A model generated the notes under the pieces. That model was not told the origin of the DNA and searched no databases. It was given only the letters and a program-made list of their open reading frames with translations. From positions 1 through 45,212 of the forward strand of contig RHKY01000043.1 in NCBI GenBank assembly GCA_008363385.1: a stretch of 45,212 bases of DNA, read 5' to 3'. Each line of letters starts with the position of its first letter. The first letter of the stretch is position 1. Positions 21,986 through 30,857 of the stretch are shown one piece after another. The position numbers and the translations under genes were made by a program. This stretch comes from Acidobacteriota bacterium. Its GTDB lineage: Bacteria > Acidobacteriota > Thermoanaerobaculia > UBA5066.

Positions 21986-22351
21986 ATGAAGACGAACGGG
22001 AACCGACAGCGTGGAGAGGGGGCGTGGAAGGCGATCATCGCCATCGCCATCCTCATCGTGGGGGCCGTGGCGGGATTCAAGATCCTCCCGCTGCACATCG
22101 CGGGGAACGACGTCTTCGACGCGATGGACGAGGCGGCCAACTTCGCCGGGGTCAAGGGACCGGACAAGCTGAAGTGGGAGATCTTCCAGCGGGCGCAGAA
22201 GGCAGGGACCCCGCTGACGCTGGAGGCCATCAAGATCGAGCGCCGCGGGGCGAGCGTCTTCATCACGGCCAAGTACGAGACCTCGGTCCAGGTCTTCGGG
22301 TACAAGTACAACTACGTCTTCGACAGGACCGTCGAGAAGCCGGTGTTCTGA
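21986..22351 (+). CDS. Small single-pass membrane protein, unknown (DUF4845-like position)
   Basis: A 121-residue protein I do not recognise with confidence. A basic N-terminus and one membrane helix (about residues 13-31, AIIAIAILIVGAVAGFKIL) precede a ~90-residue soluble domain with predicted alternating helix and strand, rich in K and D. AGGAGG lies 8 nt before the ATG at 21986; a GTG 9 nt upstream is possible but worse placed. In gammaproteobacteria a small pilin-like DUF4845 protein follows lepB, and the topology here is similar, but homology is not evident by eye. Confidence 0.7.
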   Translation: MKTNGNRQRGEGAWKAIIAIAILIVGAVAGFKILPLHIAGNDVFDAMDEAANFAGVKGPDKLKWEIFQRAQKAGTPLTLEAIKIERRGASVFITAKYETSVQVFGYKYNYVFDRTVEKPVF

Positions 22352-22358
22352 TGTGGAT

Positions 22359-22474
22359 CGGGGGAACCCGGGACCGTGCGGGTTCCCCCGCGCCGCTGCG
22401 CGGCTCCCCCTCCGCCACGGAGCGGCGCTCGCTTCGCTCGGCCGACGTTGACGGGGGAACCCGGGACCGTGCGG
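22359..22474. repeat. Intergenic hairpin element with a partial direct copy
   Basis: The arm CGGGGGAACCCG (22359-22370) pairs perfectly over 12 bp with 22379-22390 around an 8-nt loop GGACCGTG. CCCCTCCGCCACGG follows at 22407-22420. The left arm, loop and first bases of the right arm (22359-22381) are repeated exactly at 22452-22474, without the rest of the right arm. The element separates the lepB group from the S4-domain gene. Confidence 0.7.
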
Positions 22475-22526
22475 CCTCGGCGGGGGTGGGGCCCCGCGGG
22501 CTCCGCCGCGTGGAGCGCTGACCGGA

Positions 22527-22946
22527 TTGGCGAGACGACCCGAGCCCGAGGTCCCGGGGGCGGAGGGGCCCGCGGAGGTGAGGCTGGACGTCTTCCTGGA
22601 CGTCTCGTGCCTCTTCCCGACGCGTTCGCAGGCCAAGGCCGCCTGCGAGGGGGGGAAGGTGGACGTCAACGGCGCCTCGGCGAGGGCCAACCGCGCCCTG
22701 AGGGTCGGCGACACGCTCCAGATCACCTTCCCGGGGCGCCGGCGGACCTTCGTCGTCCGCGCCCTGGCCGAGAAGAACCTCCCGAAGGCCGTTGCCCGGA
22801 CGCTCTACGAGGAGACGACGCCCGCCCCCTCGGCCGAGGCGCTGGAGGCGCGCCGGATCGAGAAGCTCCTGTTCCCCGAGCGGGAGGCCGGCGGGAAGCT
22901 CTCTCACCGCGAGCGGAGGGAGCGCGACCGCCTCCGGCGGGGATGA
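22527..22946 (+). CDS. S4-domain RNA-binding protein (Hsp15-like)
   Basis: A 139-residue protein with an S4 RNA-binding domain at about residues 18-65. RLDVFLDVSCLFPTRSQAKAACEGGKVDVNG is the typical helix-turn-strand pattern, and RVGDTLQI follows. The C-terminal half is charged and basic. It resembles the heat-shock protein Hsp15 (HslR), which binds stalled 50S subunits with nascent peptidyl-tRNA; the exact role here is unproven. TTG 22527 is the most likely start but has no ribosome-binding sequence. Confidence 0.78.
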   Translation: MARRPEPEVPGAEGPAEVRLDVFLDVSCLFPTRSQAKAACEGGKVDVNGASARANRALRVGDTLQITFPGRRRTFVVRALAEKNLPKAVARTLYEETTPAPSAEALEARRIEKLLFPEREAGGKLSHRERRERDRLRRG

Positions 22947-22947
22947 C

Positions 22948-22974
22948 CTGGAAACCCGTCCTGCGGGTTTCCAG
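22948..22974. repeat. Intergenic hairpin, variant of the dispersed element
   Basis: An 11-bp stem (CTGGAAACCCG at 22948-22958 with 22964-22974) encloses a 5-nt loop. It begins one base after the S4-gene stop, so it may also act as its terminator. Smaller GC hairpins (GGCCGC-TGT-GCGGCC, GGCGGCTCCGCCGCC) fill the rest of the gap up to the next gene. Confidence 0.6.
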
Positions 22975-23099
22975 ACCTCCCGCTCGGCCGCTGTGCGGCC
23001 TGCGCCCCCACGATCCAGAGACGGCGCGCGGAGCGGGTTTCCGTGGCCCTTCCGCTCGGCGGCTCCGCCGCCTGCGCTGGCCGCCCTGGGCCGGCGGCG

Positions 23100-23105
23100 T
23101 AAGAT
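23100..23105 (+). promoter_or_regulatory. -10-like box (TAAGAT) of the ArsA-family gene
   Basis: TAAGAT ends 10 nt before the ATG at 23116. No ribosome-binding sequence lies between, so a leaderless or nearly leaderless transcript is suggested. Confidence 0.4.
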
Positions 23106-23115
23106 CGGCCCCCGC

Positions 23116-24342
23116 ATGCGGATCCTCCTCTTCACGGGAAAGGGCGGCGTCGGGAAGACGACGGTCGCGGCGGCCACCGGCCTGACGCTGGCCGCGCGCG
23201 GGCTGAAGACCCTCGTGATGTCGGTGGACGCCGCGCACTCCCTGGCCGACGCCTTCGACGTCCCCGGGACGCTGACCGGAAAGCACGGCGGCCGGCCCGT
23301 CCCGGTCGCCGAGAACCTCTGGATCCAGGAGGTGGACGTCACCGAGGAGATCGGGCGCCACTGGAAGGACATCTCGGGCTACATCACCACGCTCCTGGCG
23401 GTCACCGGCGTGGAGGAGGTCCTCGCCGAGGAGCTGGCCATCTTCCCGGGGATGGACGAGCTCTCGGCCCTCCTCTACGTCAACCAGTACGCCCGCGAAG
23501 GGGCCTACGACGTCCTGATCCTGGACTGCGCCCCGACCGGCGAGTCGCTCCGGTTCGTCTCGCTCCCGCCGACGCTCGACTGGTACATGCGGAAGCTCTT
23601 CCGCCTCCACCGCCAGCTCCTGCGGGTGGCCCGGCCCGTGGCCCAGGCCGTGATGGACGTCCCGCTCCCGCCGGACCGCTACCTCGAGAACGTCCAGGCG
23701 CTGGCGGTGAAGCTCGACGGCGTGGACGCCCTCCTGAAGGACCCGCGGACGACGACCGTGAGGCTCGTGACGAACCCCGAGAAGATCGTCCTCAAGGAGA
23801 CCCAGCGGGCGTTCATGTACTTCGGCCTCTACGGGTTCACCGTCGACGCGGTGATCGTCAACCGCGTCCTCCCCGGCGCGGTCGTCGACCCGTTCTTCGA
23901 CCGGTGGCGGAGGACCCAGGAGGAGTTCCTCGCCGAGGCCCACCGGTACTTCGACCCGGTCCCGATCTGGACGCTCGAGCTGAAGCCGGACCAGGTGGTC
24001 GGCGCCGCGGCGCTGGCCGACCTGGGACGGTCGCTGTACGGACCGGCCGACCCCGCCGCCTCGCACCGCGCGGAGGCCCCGTACCGCTACCGGAAGCGGG
24101 CCGGCCGCTACCTCCTGACGCTCGACCTCCCGTTCGTCTCGAAGGAGGAGGTGGACCTGGCCGTCGCCTCCTCCGACCTGATCGTGAGGATCGGCAACGT
24201 CCGCCACCACGTCCCGATCCCGCGGACGCTGTCGGGGTGGGTCCCCGCCGGGGCGAAGGTCGAGGAGGGCCGGCTGACGGTCCGGTTCGAGCCCGCCAGG
24301 AAGGAGGCGCCGAACGATGAGCTCGCAGCCGCGCGCCGGTAG
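23116..24342 (+). CDS. ArsA/Get3-family ATPase with C-terminal HSP20-like domain
   Basis: A 408-residue deviant-Walker-A ATPase. FTGKGGVGKTT is at residues 6-16, switch I MSVDAAHSLADAF follows, and LILDCAPTGESLR is the Walker B/switch II region. Helical insertions with VTGVEEVLAEELAIFPGMDEL and LRFVSLPPTLDWYMRKL resemble bacterial ArsA-like proteins. Residues ~325-400 form a beta-rich domain (RYLLTLDLPFVSKEEVDLAVASSDLIVRIG) like the ArsA HSP20-like domain. I see neither the paired metal-binding cysteines of ArsA arsenite pumps nor the Get3 CxxC, and no arsenic genes nearby. A protein-targeting or chaperone role is therefore as plausible as metal transport. Confidence 0.88.
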   Translation: MRILLFTGKGGVGKTTVAAATGLTLAARGLKTLVMSVDAAHSLADAFDVPGTLTGKHGGRPVPVAENLWIQEVDVTEEIGRHWKDISGYITTLLAVTGVEEVLAEELAIFPGMDELSALLYVNQYAREGAYDVLILDCAPTGESLRFVSLPPTLDWYMRKLFRLHRQLLRVARPVAQAVMDVPLPPDRYLENVQALAVKLDGVDALLKDPRTTTVRLVTNPEKIVLKETQRAFMYFGLYGFTVDAVIVNRVLPGAVVDPFFDRWRRTQEEFLAEAHRYFDPVPIWTLELKPDQVVGAAALADLGRSLYGPADPAASHRAEAPYRYRKRAGRYLLTLDLPFVSKEEVDLAVASSDLIVRIGNVRHHVPIPRTLSGWVPAGAKVEEGRLTVRFEPARKEAPNDELAAARR

Positions 24343-24679
24343 GAAGCCCCGCCCGCCGGCCGACCCGTTCGTGGCCGACTTCGGGCCGGAGCCCGAGGCC
24401 CCGCCGTTCCGGGGCGGGCCCGGCCCGGCCTACGGCCCGATCCCGGGGATCGCGTGCGCCGGGGAGGCGTGCCTCCTCCGGCCCGTCGCCGGGCTCGTGG
24501 AGCGGGCGGTGGTCCGCATCTCGAAGGGGCACGTGGAGTCGCTCTCGCACGCCGCCTGGTCCGGGATCGAGCTGATGAAGGCGATCCGGGACTTCCTCGA
24601 CGAGGAGATCGAGATCGCCGAGCGGGCCGCGAAGGCCTCGGGAGCCGAGCCCCGCTTCCGGAAGATCGAGGTCGAGTAG
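24317..24679 (+). CDS. Hypothetical protein overlapping the ArsA-family gene
   Basis: A 120-residue protein of unknown family. Its ATG lies 26 bp inside the ArsA-family gene, so the two are probably translationally coupled. The first ~40 residues are proline- and glycine-rich. The C-terminal ~60 residues (LVERAVVRISKGHVESLSHAAWSGIELMKAIRDFLDEEIEIAERA) look helical and amphipathic. Two cysteines occur in IACAGEACLL. Its codon use matches its neighbours. It may be a partner of the ATPase. Confidence 0.7.
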   Translation: MSSQPRAGRKPRPPADPFVADFGPEPEAPPFRGGPGPAYGPIPGIACAGEACLLRPVAGLVERAVVRISKGHVESLSHAAWSGIELMKAIRDFLDEEIEIAERAAKASGAEPRFRKIEVE

Positions 24680-24696
24680 GGGCTGAGGCATGTTCC

Positions 24697-24768
24697 AGGG
24701 GGACCCGGGCCCGTGCGGGTCCCCCTGAACCCCTCCGCCACGGTGAGGAGGGCCCGCTCGCGCGGGCC
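24697..24768. terminator. Double hairpin between convergent genes, a copy of the dispersed element
   Basis: An 11-bp stem AGGGGGACCCG (24697-24707 with 24716-24726) encloses the loop GGCCCGTG. The box CCCCTCCGCCACGG follows at 24730-24743. A second hairpin GGCCCGC-TCGC-GCGGGCC (24751-24768) is flanked by GAGGAG and TTCCTC, which nearly extend the stem. It lies exactly between a plus-strand stop and the pyrF stop, so it likely terminates both. Confidence 0.65.
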
Positions 24769-24777
24769 TTCCTCGTC

Positions 24778-25512
24778 TCAGCGGCGCGAGGCGATCCCGG
24801 CCGCGATCTCGGCGGCGATCGAGGCCGCCGCCGCGGCCGGGTCGGCGGCCCGCGTGATCGGGCGGCCGACGACGAGGAGGTCGGCCCCGTCCCGCGCCGC
24901 CTCGAACGGGGTGGCCACGCGGCTCTGGTCCCCCTTCGCGCTCCCGGCCGGCCGGATCCCGGGGACGACGAGGAGGAACCCCTCGCCGCAGGCCCTCCGG
25001 ATCCCGGCCACCTCCTCGGGGGAGCAGACGACCCCGTCGAGCCCCGCCTCCCGGGCCAGGAGGGCCAGCCGCAGCGCCGCCTCCCTCGGGGCGCCAGAGA
25101 AGCCGACCGAGGCCAGCGTCGCGGCGTCGAGCGAGGTCAGGACGGTCACGCCGATCACCCGCGGCGCCGCCACGCCCGAAGCATCCGCCCCCTCCCGGGC
25201 GGCCGCGACGGCTGCGCGCATCATCTCGACGCCGCCGGAGGCGTGGACCGTCAGGATCGCGGCCCCGCTCCGGGCGGCCGCTCGCGCGGCGCCCGCGACG
25301 GTGTTGGGGATGTCGTGCAGCTTCAGGTCGAGGAAGACCGGGCGCCCGGCCGAGGCCACCTCGCGGACGAGGCCGGGCCCCTCGGAGACGAACGCCTCCA
25401 GGCCGACCTTCAGGACGCCGACGTGCGGGGCGAGGGCCCGGGCCGTGGCGAGGAGCGCCGCGCGGTCGGCGGCGTCCAGCGCCACAACGATCCGGTCGCG
25501 GCCGTCAGGCAT
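24778..25512 (-). CDS. pyrF: Orotidine 5'-phosphate decarboxylase
   Basis: A 244-residue enzyme making UMP, the last step of de novo pyrimidine synthesis. Motifs are VVALDAAD, the catalytic [12 protein letters not shown] (Lys-Asp-x-x-Asp-type site), [10 protein letters not shown] with the phosphate-binding arginine region, and [15 protein letters not shown]. The length fits the short bacterial form. It overlaps the pyrD stop by 8 bp and is the last gene of the pyrK-pyrD-pyrF operon. Confidence 0.95.
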   Translation of the reverse strand: MPDGRDRIVVALDAADRAALLATARALAPHVGVLKVGLEAFVSEGPGLVREVASAGRPVFLDLKLHDIPNTVAGAARAAARSGAAILTVHASGGVEMMRAAVAAAREGADASGVAAPRVIGVTVLTSLDAATLASVGFSGAPREAALRLALLAREAGLDGVVCSPEEVAGIRRACGEGFLLVVPGIRPAGSAKGDQSRVATPFEAARDGADLLVVGRPITRAADPAAAAASIAAEIAAGIASRR

Positions 25513-26458
25513 ACGTGTGGTCCGGTCGCGGACGGGTCTTCAGCGTCCCGACCAGGTCCGCCACGCGCGCCACGCCGTGCCGTTCGCACCAGGCGGCCAG
25601 GTCCCTCACGAGCCGCGCCGAGACGCCGGGATCGCGGAAGTTGGCGGTCCCGACCTGGACCGCGCTCGCCCCGGCGATGAGGAACTCCAGGACGTCGTCC
25701 ACCTTCTCGATCCCGCCCATCCCGAAGATCGGGACCTCGGGGAGCGCCCGGTGGACCTCCCAGACCATCCGGACGGCCACGGGCCGGATCGCGGGGCCCG
25801 AGAGGCCGCCCGTCGTGAAGCCGATCTTCGGCTCGCGCCGCTCGACGTCGATCGCCAGGCCGACCAGCGTGTTGATCAGGGAGAGGACCTCCGCCCCCGC
25901 GGCCACCGCGGCGCGGGCCGCCGCCACGACGTCCGGGGCGTTCGGCGAGAGCTTGACGATGAGCGGGAGCCGCGTCGCCGCCCGGACCCGGCGGACGAGG
26001 GCGTGGAGGGCCCCGGGGTCGTTGCCGAAGACCATCCCCCCCTTGACGACGTTGGGGCAGGAGACGTTCAGCTCCAGCGCCGCGACCCGCCGGTCGTCGC
26101 CGATCCGCTCCACGACGGCGACGTAGTCGTCCTCGGCGTCGCCCCAGACGTTGGCGATGACCGTGGCCCCGAGGCGGTGGAGCTCGGGGAGCTTCTCCCC
26201 GAGGAAGGCCTCGACGCCGACGTTCTGCAGGCCGATGGCGTTCAGCATCCCCGCGTCGGTCTCGCAGATGCGCGGGGGCGGGTTGCCGTGACACGCCCGG
26301 ACCGAGAGCCCCTTGACCGAGATGGCGCCCAGGGAGGCGAGGTCGACGAACTCGGCGAACTCCAGGCCGTACCCGAAGGTGCCCGACGCCGTGGCGATCG
26401 GGTTCTTCAACGTGATCCGGCCGAGGCTGACGGAGAGGTCGACGCCGCCGGCGCTCAC
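25505..26458 (-). CDS. pyrD: Dihydroorotate dehydrogenase, class 1B catalytic subunit
   Basis: A 317-residue FMN enzyme oxidising dihydroorotate to orotate. Class 1B features are a catalytic cysteine in LELNVSCPN and [14 protein letters not shown] at the N-terminus. [32 protein letters not shown] and [27 protein letters not shown] follow. The GTG start at 26458 overlaps the pyrK stop (GTGA). The partner electron-transfer subunit PyrK is directly upstream, so the enzyme should be NAD-linked. Confidence 0.96.
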   Translation of the reverse strand: MSAGGVDLSVSLGRITLKNPIATASGTFGYGLEFAEFVDLASLGAISVKGLSVRACHGNPPPRICETDAGMLNAIGLQNVGVEAFLGEKLPELHRLGATVIANVWGDAEDDYVAVVERIGDDRRVAALELNVSCPNVVKGGMVFGNDPGALHALVRRVRAATRLPLIVKLSPNAPDVVAAARAAVAAGAEVLSLINTLVGLAIDVERREPKIGFTTGGLSGPAIRPVAVRMVWEVHRALPEVPIFGMGGIEKVDDVLEFLIAGASAVQVGTANFRDPGVSARLVRDLAAWCERHGVARVADLVGTLKTRPRPDHTYA

Positions 26459-27261
26459 ACGCGGCTCCAGTCGATCCGGTCGGCGGGGAGGCAAGGGCCC
26501 TCCTTGCAGACGGTGACGTAGCCCCCGGCGGCGGCCGGGACGACGCAGCCGAGGCAGACCCCGAAGCCGCAGGCCATCTCCGACTCCAGCGCGAAGGACC
26601 CCTCGATCCCGGCCGAGGCGAGGATCGCCGAGAGCGTCCGGAACATCGGCACCGGGCCGCAGGCGAAGACCCGCCGGTACTTCGCGCCGCCGCCGAGGGA
26701 CTGCTCCAGGAGGTCGGTGACCCGCCCGCGCCGGCCCAGCGAGCCGTCGTCCGTGGCGTACCGGCACCGGTGCGGGCCGAGGAAGCGCTCGAAGTCGGCG
26801 CGCTTCAGGACGTCGCTCTCGTTCCGTCCCCCGTAGAAGAGGTCGGCCTCGACGCCGGCCTGAGACAGCCACCGGGAGAGGAGGAGGAGCGGGGCCAGCC
26901 CGATCCCCCCGGCCACCAGCGCCACGCGGTCGCCGGCGGCGAGGTCCTCGACCGGGAACGGCTGTCCCAGCGGGCCGAGGACCGGGATCGGAGTCCCTTC
27001 CGAGAAGCGGCCCAGGAGCTCCGTCCCCCGCCCCACCACCCGGACGACGAACTCCAGCGCGGGGACTCCCCCGAACGTCGTGACGTCGGCGATGGAGAAG
27101 GCGCGCCGCAGGTACGGCCTCAGACCCTCCCCGGCCTGTAGCATCGCAAAATGCCCGGGCCGGGTCTTCCCGCCGATCGAGCCGGCCTGGAGGAAGAGCG
27201 AGTAGTGGAGGGGGTCGTACCGGAGCGTCCTGAGGACGCGCAGGGTCTCGAGGGTCGCCAT
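26455..27261 (-). CDS. pyrK: Dihydroorotate dehydrogenase electron-transfer subunit PyrK
   Basis: A 268-residue FAD/[2Fe-2S] subunit that passes electrons from PyrD to NAD. FAD-binding RRAFSIAD is near residues 52-59 and the NAD-binding region has VALVAGGIGLAPLLLL. The cluster ligands are four cysteines in CGFGVCLGCVVP and VCKEGPC. The ATG is preceded on the minus strand by a CATAAT box about 30 nt upstream (27291-27296). That box overlaps the start codon of the divergent gene. Confidence 0.95.
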   Translation of the reverse strand: MATLETLRVLRTLRYDPLHYSLFLQAGSIGGKTRPGHFAMLQAGEGLRPYLRRAFSIADVTTFGGVPALEFVVRVVGRGTELLGRFSEGTPIPVLGPLGQPFPVEDLAAGDRVALVAGGIGLAPLLLLSRWLSQAGVEADLFYGGRNESDVLKRADFERFLGPHRCRYATDDGSLGRRGRVTDLLEQSLGGGAKYRRVFACGPVPMFRTLSAILASAGIEGSFALESEMACGFGVCLGCVVPAAAGGYVTVCKEGPCLPADRIDWSRV

Positions 27262-27293
27262 CTGAAGGGGCGCCGCCGCGCCGGGGGGAGATT

Positions 27294-28991
27294 ATGAGCG
27301 CTCGGTCCTCCCGCCGCCACATCGCCCTCCTCGGCGTCCTGTCGGGCCTCGGCGCCGGGGGCGTCCTCCTCGGCCTCAACCCGGGCTCGCTCTCGCCGCT
27401 CTCGTCCCTGCGGCTCGTCGGGGGAGCGGGCCTCGCCGGGCTCCTGCTCTCGGCCCCGTTCGCCCTCTGGCCCAGGAGGGCCCGACCGGAGCGCCCCTCC
27501 CGACCGTTCTGGCTCCTCGTGGCCGCCGCCGGGCTCGCCCTGGGCCTCCTCGCCGAGTCCCAGCGCGTCCTGTACCACGCCTTCCTCCCGAACGGTTCCC
27601 GCCGCGTCCTCGTGGCCTGCGCGTTCGCCGGCCTCCTCGCCGGCCTCGTCTCGGGGGCCGCCGTCCTCTGGCCTCCGCGGGAGATCACGTCCGTCCGCCT
27701 CCTGGCGCTCCTGGCGGCCCTCTTCGGCCTCGCCCCGTTCGCCGGGAGGAGAGATGCCGGGCCGATGACGCCGCTTTCTTCGGGCGACCCGGTTTCCGGG
27801 ACGACCTCCCGGAGCCTCCTCGTCGTCGGGCTGGAGGGGGTCTCCTGGGAGCTCCTGTCGCAGTGGGCCTCGGACGGCTCGCTCCCCACCTTCGCCCGGA
27901 TGATGAAGGAGGGGGTCTCCGGCCCCCTCGAGCCGCAGAGGCCGTACGACCGCGTCGCGCTCTGGACGACAGCGGCGACCGGGAAGCGTCCGGCCAAGCA
28001 CGGGCTCGCCTCCGAGGTCCGGTATCGGACCCCGCTCGGAACTCTCCGGTTGCTCCCCCGCCCGTTCGGCCTCGGCGCCCCGGAGCGGCTCCCGCTCTCC
28101 ACGACGGAGCCGGTGCCCGGCTCCGAGAGGCGGAGCCTGGCGTTCTGGGAGATCCTGGCGGCCCGCGGGCACCAGGTCGCGGTCCTCTCGTGGCCGGGAG
28201 CGGACCCGGCGCGCCCCGGGCTCCTGCTCTGGGCCACGGAGCGGCTCTTCTCGGTCGAGCCGGGGCCCGTTCCGGGCCTGCCGGAGGAGACGGCCGCTCG
28301 CGCCGCCCTCTTCCGCGCCGAGCCCGGGACGCTCGAGGGGAGCCTGGTCGCCTCCCTCCTCCCGGGCGAGCTTCCGGCCGCGGACCGGGAGGCGGCACGG
28401 CCTCTCGACGGGGCCGCGCGGGACCTCTCTGTGACCGGAGCGGCGCTCGCCTCCGTCCCGGTCGGCCCCAGGAGCGTCGTGGCGCTCGTCCTCTCGGGCC
28501 TGGTACCCCTCGCCGAGCGGTTCGGACCGGCGGCCCCCGTCGGCCCGACCCACTGGGGCCTCGCGGTCCCCGACACCGAGGCCAGGGCGCGCGCGCTCCT
28601 CTCGTACTACCGGTTCCTCGACGACGTCCTGGCCGACCTCCTCGAGCGGGAGGGGCGCGACCGGACGTTCTGCGTCTTCGCCCCCGCGGGGTGGGGGCCG
28701 CCGGGGCCGCTCGCCGCCTTTTCCCGCTTCGCGCGGGGCCGGGCCCCGGTCTCGGTCCCCGACGGCTCCGCGGGGGGATTCGTGATCCTGGTCGGGACGG
28801 GGATCCGGAGCGCCGCCCGCCTGACCTCGGCCTCGGTCTACGACCTGGCGCCGACGCTCCTCGTCCTGACCGGCGAGCCGATGGCCCGGGACTTCGACGG
28901 GCGCGTCCTGGCCGAGGCGTTCGACGAGCGGTTCGCGCGGTCGACCAGCCTCCCGATCGTGACCACGTTCGAGCCCGGGGGGCCGCAGTGA
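27294..28991 (+). CDS. Membrane-anchored alkaline-phosphatase-superfamily protein, degenerate active site
   Basis: A 565-residue protein. Residues 1-150 contain about four membrane helices; the rest resembles type I phosphodiesterase / nucleotide pyrophosphatase domains. LLVVGLEGVSWELL is at 177-190, the nucleophile-like Thr226 is in ALWTTAATGKRPAKHGL, and YDLAPTLLVLTGEP...DFDGRVLAEAF closes the domain. Two metal-ligand positions look lost: the family's aspartate in V-G-x-D-G is Glu181, and the usual S-D-H-G segment reads FCVFAPAGWG. It may be non-hydrolytic or use another geometry. It overlaps the next gene by 4 bp. ATG 27294 follows GGGGGAG. Confidence 0.75.
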   Translation: MSARSSRRHIALLGVLSGLGAGGVLLGLNPGSLSPLSSLRLVGGAGLAGLLLSAPFALWPRRARPERPSRPFWLLVAAAGLALGLLAESQRVLYHAFLPNGSRRVLVACAFAGLLAGLVSGAAVLWPPREITSVRLLALLAALFGLAPFAGRRDAGPMTPLSSGDPVSGTTSRSLLVVGLEGVSWELLSQWASDGSLPTFARMMKEGVSGPLEPQRPYDRVALWTTAATGKRPAKHGLASEVRYRTPLGTLRLLPRPFGLGAPERLPLSTTEPVPGSERRSLAFWEILAARGHQVAVLSWPGADPARPGLLLWATERLFSVEPGPVPGLPEETAARAALFRAEPGTLEGSLVASLLPGELPAADREAARPLDGAARDLSVTGAALASVPVGPRSVVALVLSGLVPLAERFGPAAPVGPTHWGLAVPDTEARARALLSYYRFLDDVLADLLEREGRDRTFCVFAPAGWGPPGPLAAFSRFARGRAPVSVPDGSAGGFVILVGTGIRSAARLTSASVYDLAPTLLVLTGEPMARDFDGRVLAEAFDERFARSTSLPIVTTFEPGGPQ

Positions 28992-30850
28992 CCGGCCGGG
29001 CCGCCCGGCTCGCGGCCGCCTCGACCGCCGCCGGGCTCCTCGCCGCGGGCGTCCTCCTCCGGGTCGTGAACGCCTCCTCGTGGCCTCCGGGGCCGTGGCT
29101 GGACGAGGCCTTCGCCCTCCGCGCGGCGCGCTCCCTCCCCGCCTCCGCGCCGCTCGTCGGCTCGGTCCCCCTCCTCCCGCCGGAGGCCGGGTTCGTCAAC
29201 TTCTGGGTGACGACTCCCTGGCTGCGGCTCGTGGCGGCGGTGGACTCCGTCGCGGGCGGGGGAATCGCGTCGACGCGCGCCGTCTCGGTCGGCTCCTCGG
29301 TCCTCCTCCTCCTCTTCTCCGGCCTCCTCGCCCGCGAGGCGACGCGCCCGTCGTGGGCCGGGTTCCTGGGCGCCCTCTCCCTCCTCTCGACCTCGGCGTG
29401 GCTCCTGGCCACGGGCCGCTGGGGGTGGATCGCCGTGGCCACGACGGCCCTCCTCGTCGCGTCGGCCTGGGCGGCCCTCGTCGCGGCCCGGCGAGGCTCC
29501 GCCGGGTTCGCTGCGGCCGCCGGAGCCCTTCTCGGCCTGTCGCAGTACGGCTACCCCTCGGCCTGGCTCCTCTTCCCGGTGCCGGCGCTCGTGGCCGGCT
29601 GGAGCGCCCTCGGGAAGAGGCGGGAGGAAGTCCGGCTGGCGCTCGTGGCCCTCGCCGCGGCGCTCGCCCTGGCCGCGCCCCTCGGCCTCCACTACCTCGG
29701 CCACCCGGACCGCCTCCTGGCCCGTCCGCGAGAGATCTCGCCCCTGAAGGAGGGGGCCGGGGCGGCGCTCGGGGCCCTGGCCAGGAGCGCGGAGGCCCAC
29801 GTCGTCCGGTTCCTCCTCCGCGGGGACGGGAACCTCCGGCACGGCGATCCCTCCCGCCCCGTCCTCCCCCCGGCGGCCGCCGGGCTCGCGCTGCTCGGGG
29901 CCGCGGGCGTCCTCGCACGACCGGGACGGGAGCGCCTGGTCCTCCTGGCAGCCGTCCTCCTCCTGGCCGGGGGGCTGCTGGCGGTCGAATCGCCGGGAGC
30001 CAACTCGTTCCGGATCTCTCCTGCGGCTCCGTTCCTGCTGGTCCTCGCGGGGCTCGGGCTCGGCGCCCTCCTCGGCGCGCTCCCCGGCCGCCTCGTCCGC
30101 CCGGCGGGCGCGCTCGTGGCCGTCACGCTCCTCGTCACGGCCCTCCTCGAGGCCCGCGCGTTCCTCCGGTGGGCCTCCTCGCCGGAGCTGCGCGGGGCCT
30201 TCGGCGGGCCCGAGCGGGAGCTGGCCGACGCGCTGGCGGCGTCGCTGGCCGGGGGAGGCGGCGCCGACGTCCTCCTGGACCCGGCCCGCGCCTGCCGGAG
30301 CGCCTTCGTCGTCGAGGCGCTCCTGGGTCCGCCCGGGCCGCGGCCCAGGCCCTCGATCTCGCTCGCCTCGCTGGGGCCGGAGGGGATCGACTGGCGGTTC
30401 CTCCCCGGGCGCGACGTCCTCTACGCCGGGGCCGACGACGCGCACCTGGGCACCGTCGCGGCGCGGCTGGGGGGGGGCCGCGTCGCCACCGGCGTCGAGC
30501 TCCCCGGATGGGGGCGCTGGGCGGTCTACAGGATCCCGGCGCCTTCGGCCCGCTCCGCCGCGGAGCGGACCTTGTCGGCCTTCCCCCGCCTCCCGGCGGG
30601 CGCCGGCGGAGAGCTCTGGGCCGAGGCCGAGGGGCTCTACACGTTCCAGGCTCGTGAGGGCCTCCGCGCCACGCTGGACGGCATCCCGATCCTGGGCCCC
30701 GGGGGGCCGGAGGGACGCTCGAGCGCCGTGGCGCTCCTGGCCAAGGGGCGGCACCGGCTGGAGGTCGAACCGGCCTCGGCCTCCGCGCGCTTGCTCCTCG
30801 TCCCGCCCGACGGTTTCGCCGTCCGGCACGGCGAACCGGAGACCCGCTAG
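28988..30850 (+). CDS. Glycosyltransferase family 39-like integral membrane protein
   Basis: A 620-residue protein with roughly 9-11 membrane helices in the first ~430 residues and a soluble C-terminal part. WPPGPWLDEAFALRAAR near residues 32-48 fits the first periplasmic loop of GT39/PMT-like enzymes, where an acidic residue in 'D-E' is catalytic. Such proteins use polyprenyl-phosphate sugars outside the membrane. The GTG start overlaps the previous stop. The C-terminal ~90 residues (ELWAEAEGLYTFQAREGLRATLDGIPI...) resemble a PA14-like beta-sandwich ending. The substrate is unknown. Confidence 0.72.
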   Translation: MTGRAARLAAASTAAGLLAAGVLLRVVNASSWPPGPWLDEAFALRAARSLPASAPLVGSVPLLPPEAGFVNFWVTTPWLRLVAAVDSVAGGGIASTRAVSVGSSVLLLLFSGLLAREATRPSWAGFLGALSLLSTSAWLLATGRWGWIAVATTALLVASAWAALVAARRGSAGFAAAAGALLGLSQYGYPSAWLLFPVPALVAGWSALGKRREEVRLALVALAAALALAAPLGLHYLGHPDRLLARPREISPLKEGAGAALGALARSAEAHVVRFLLRGDGNLRHGDPSRPVLPPAAAGLALLGAAGVLARPGRERLVLLAAVLLLAGGLLAVESPGANSFRISPAAPFLLVLAGLGLGALLGALPGRLVRPAGALVAVTLLVTALLEARAFLRWASSPELRGAFGGPERELADALAASLAGGGGADVLLDPARACRSAFVVEALLGPPGPRPRPSISLASLGPEGIDWRFLPGRDVLYAGADDAHLGTVAARLGGGRVATGVELPGWGRWAVYRIPAPSARSAAERTLSAFPRLPAGAGGELWAEAEGLYTFQAREGLRATLDGIPILGPGGPEGRSSAVALLAKGRHRLEVEPASASARLLLVPPDGFAVRHGEPETR

Positions 30851-30857
30851 CTTCGCG

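Noticed and set aside
26459-28576. In-frame N-terminal extension of pyrD through pyrK and beyond
   Set aside because: The extension overlaps real pyrK in another frame and is arginine/serine/proline-rich noise. The GTG at 26458 gives the normal pyrD length.
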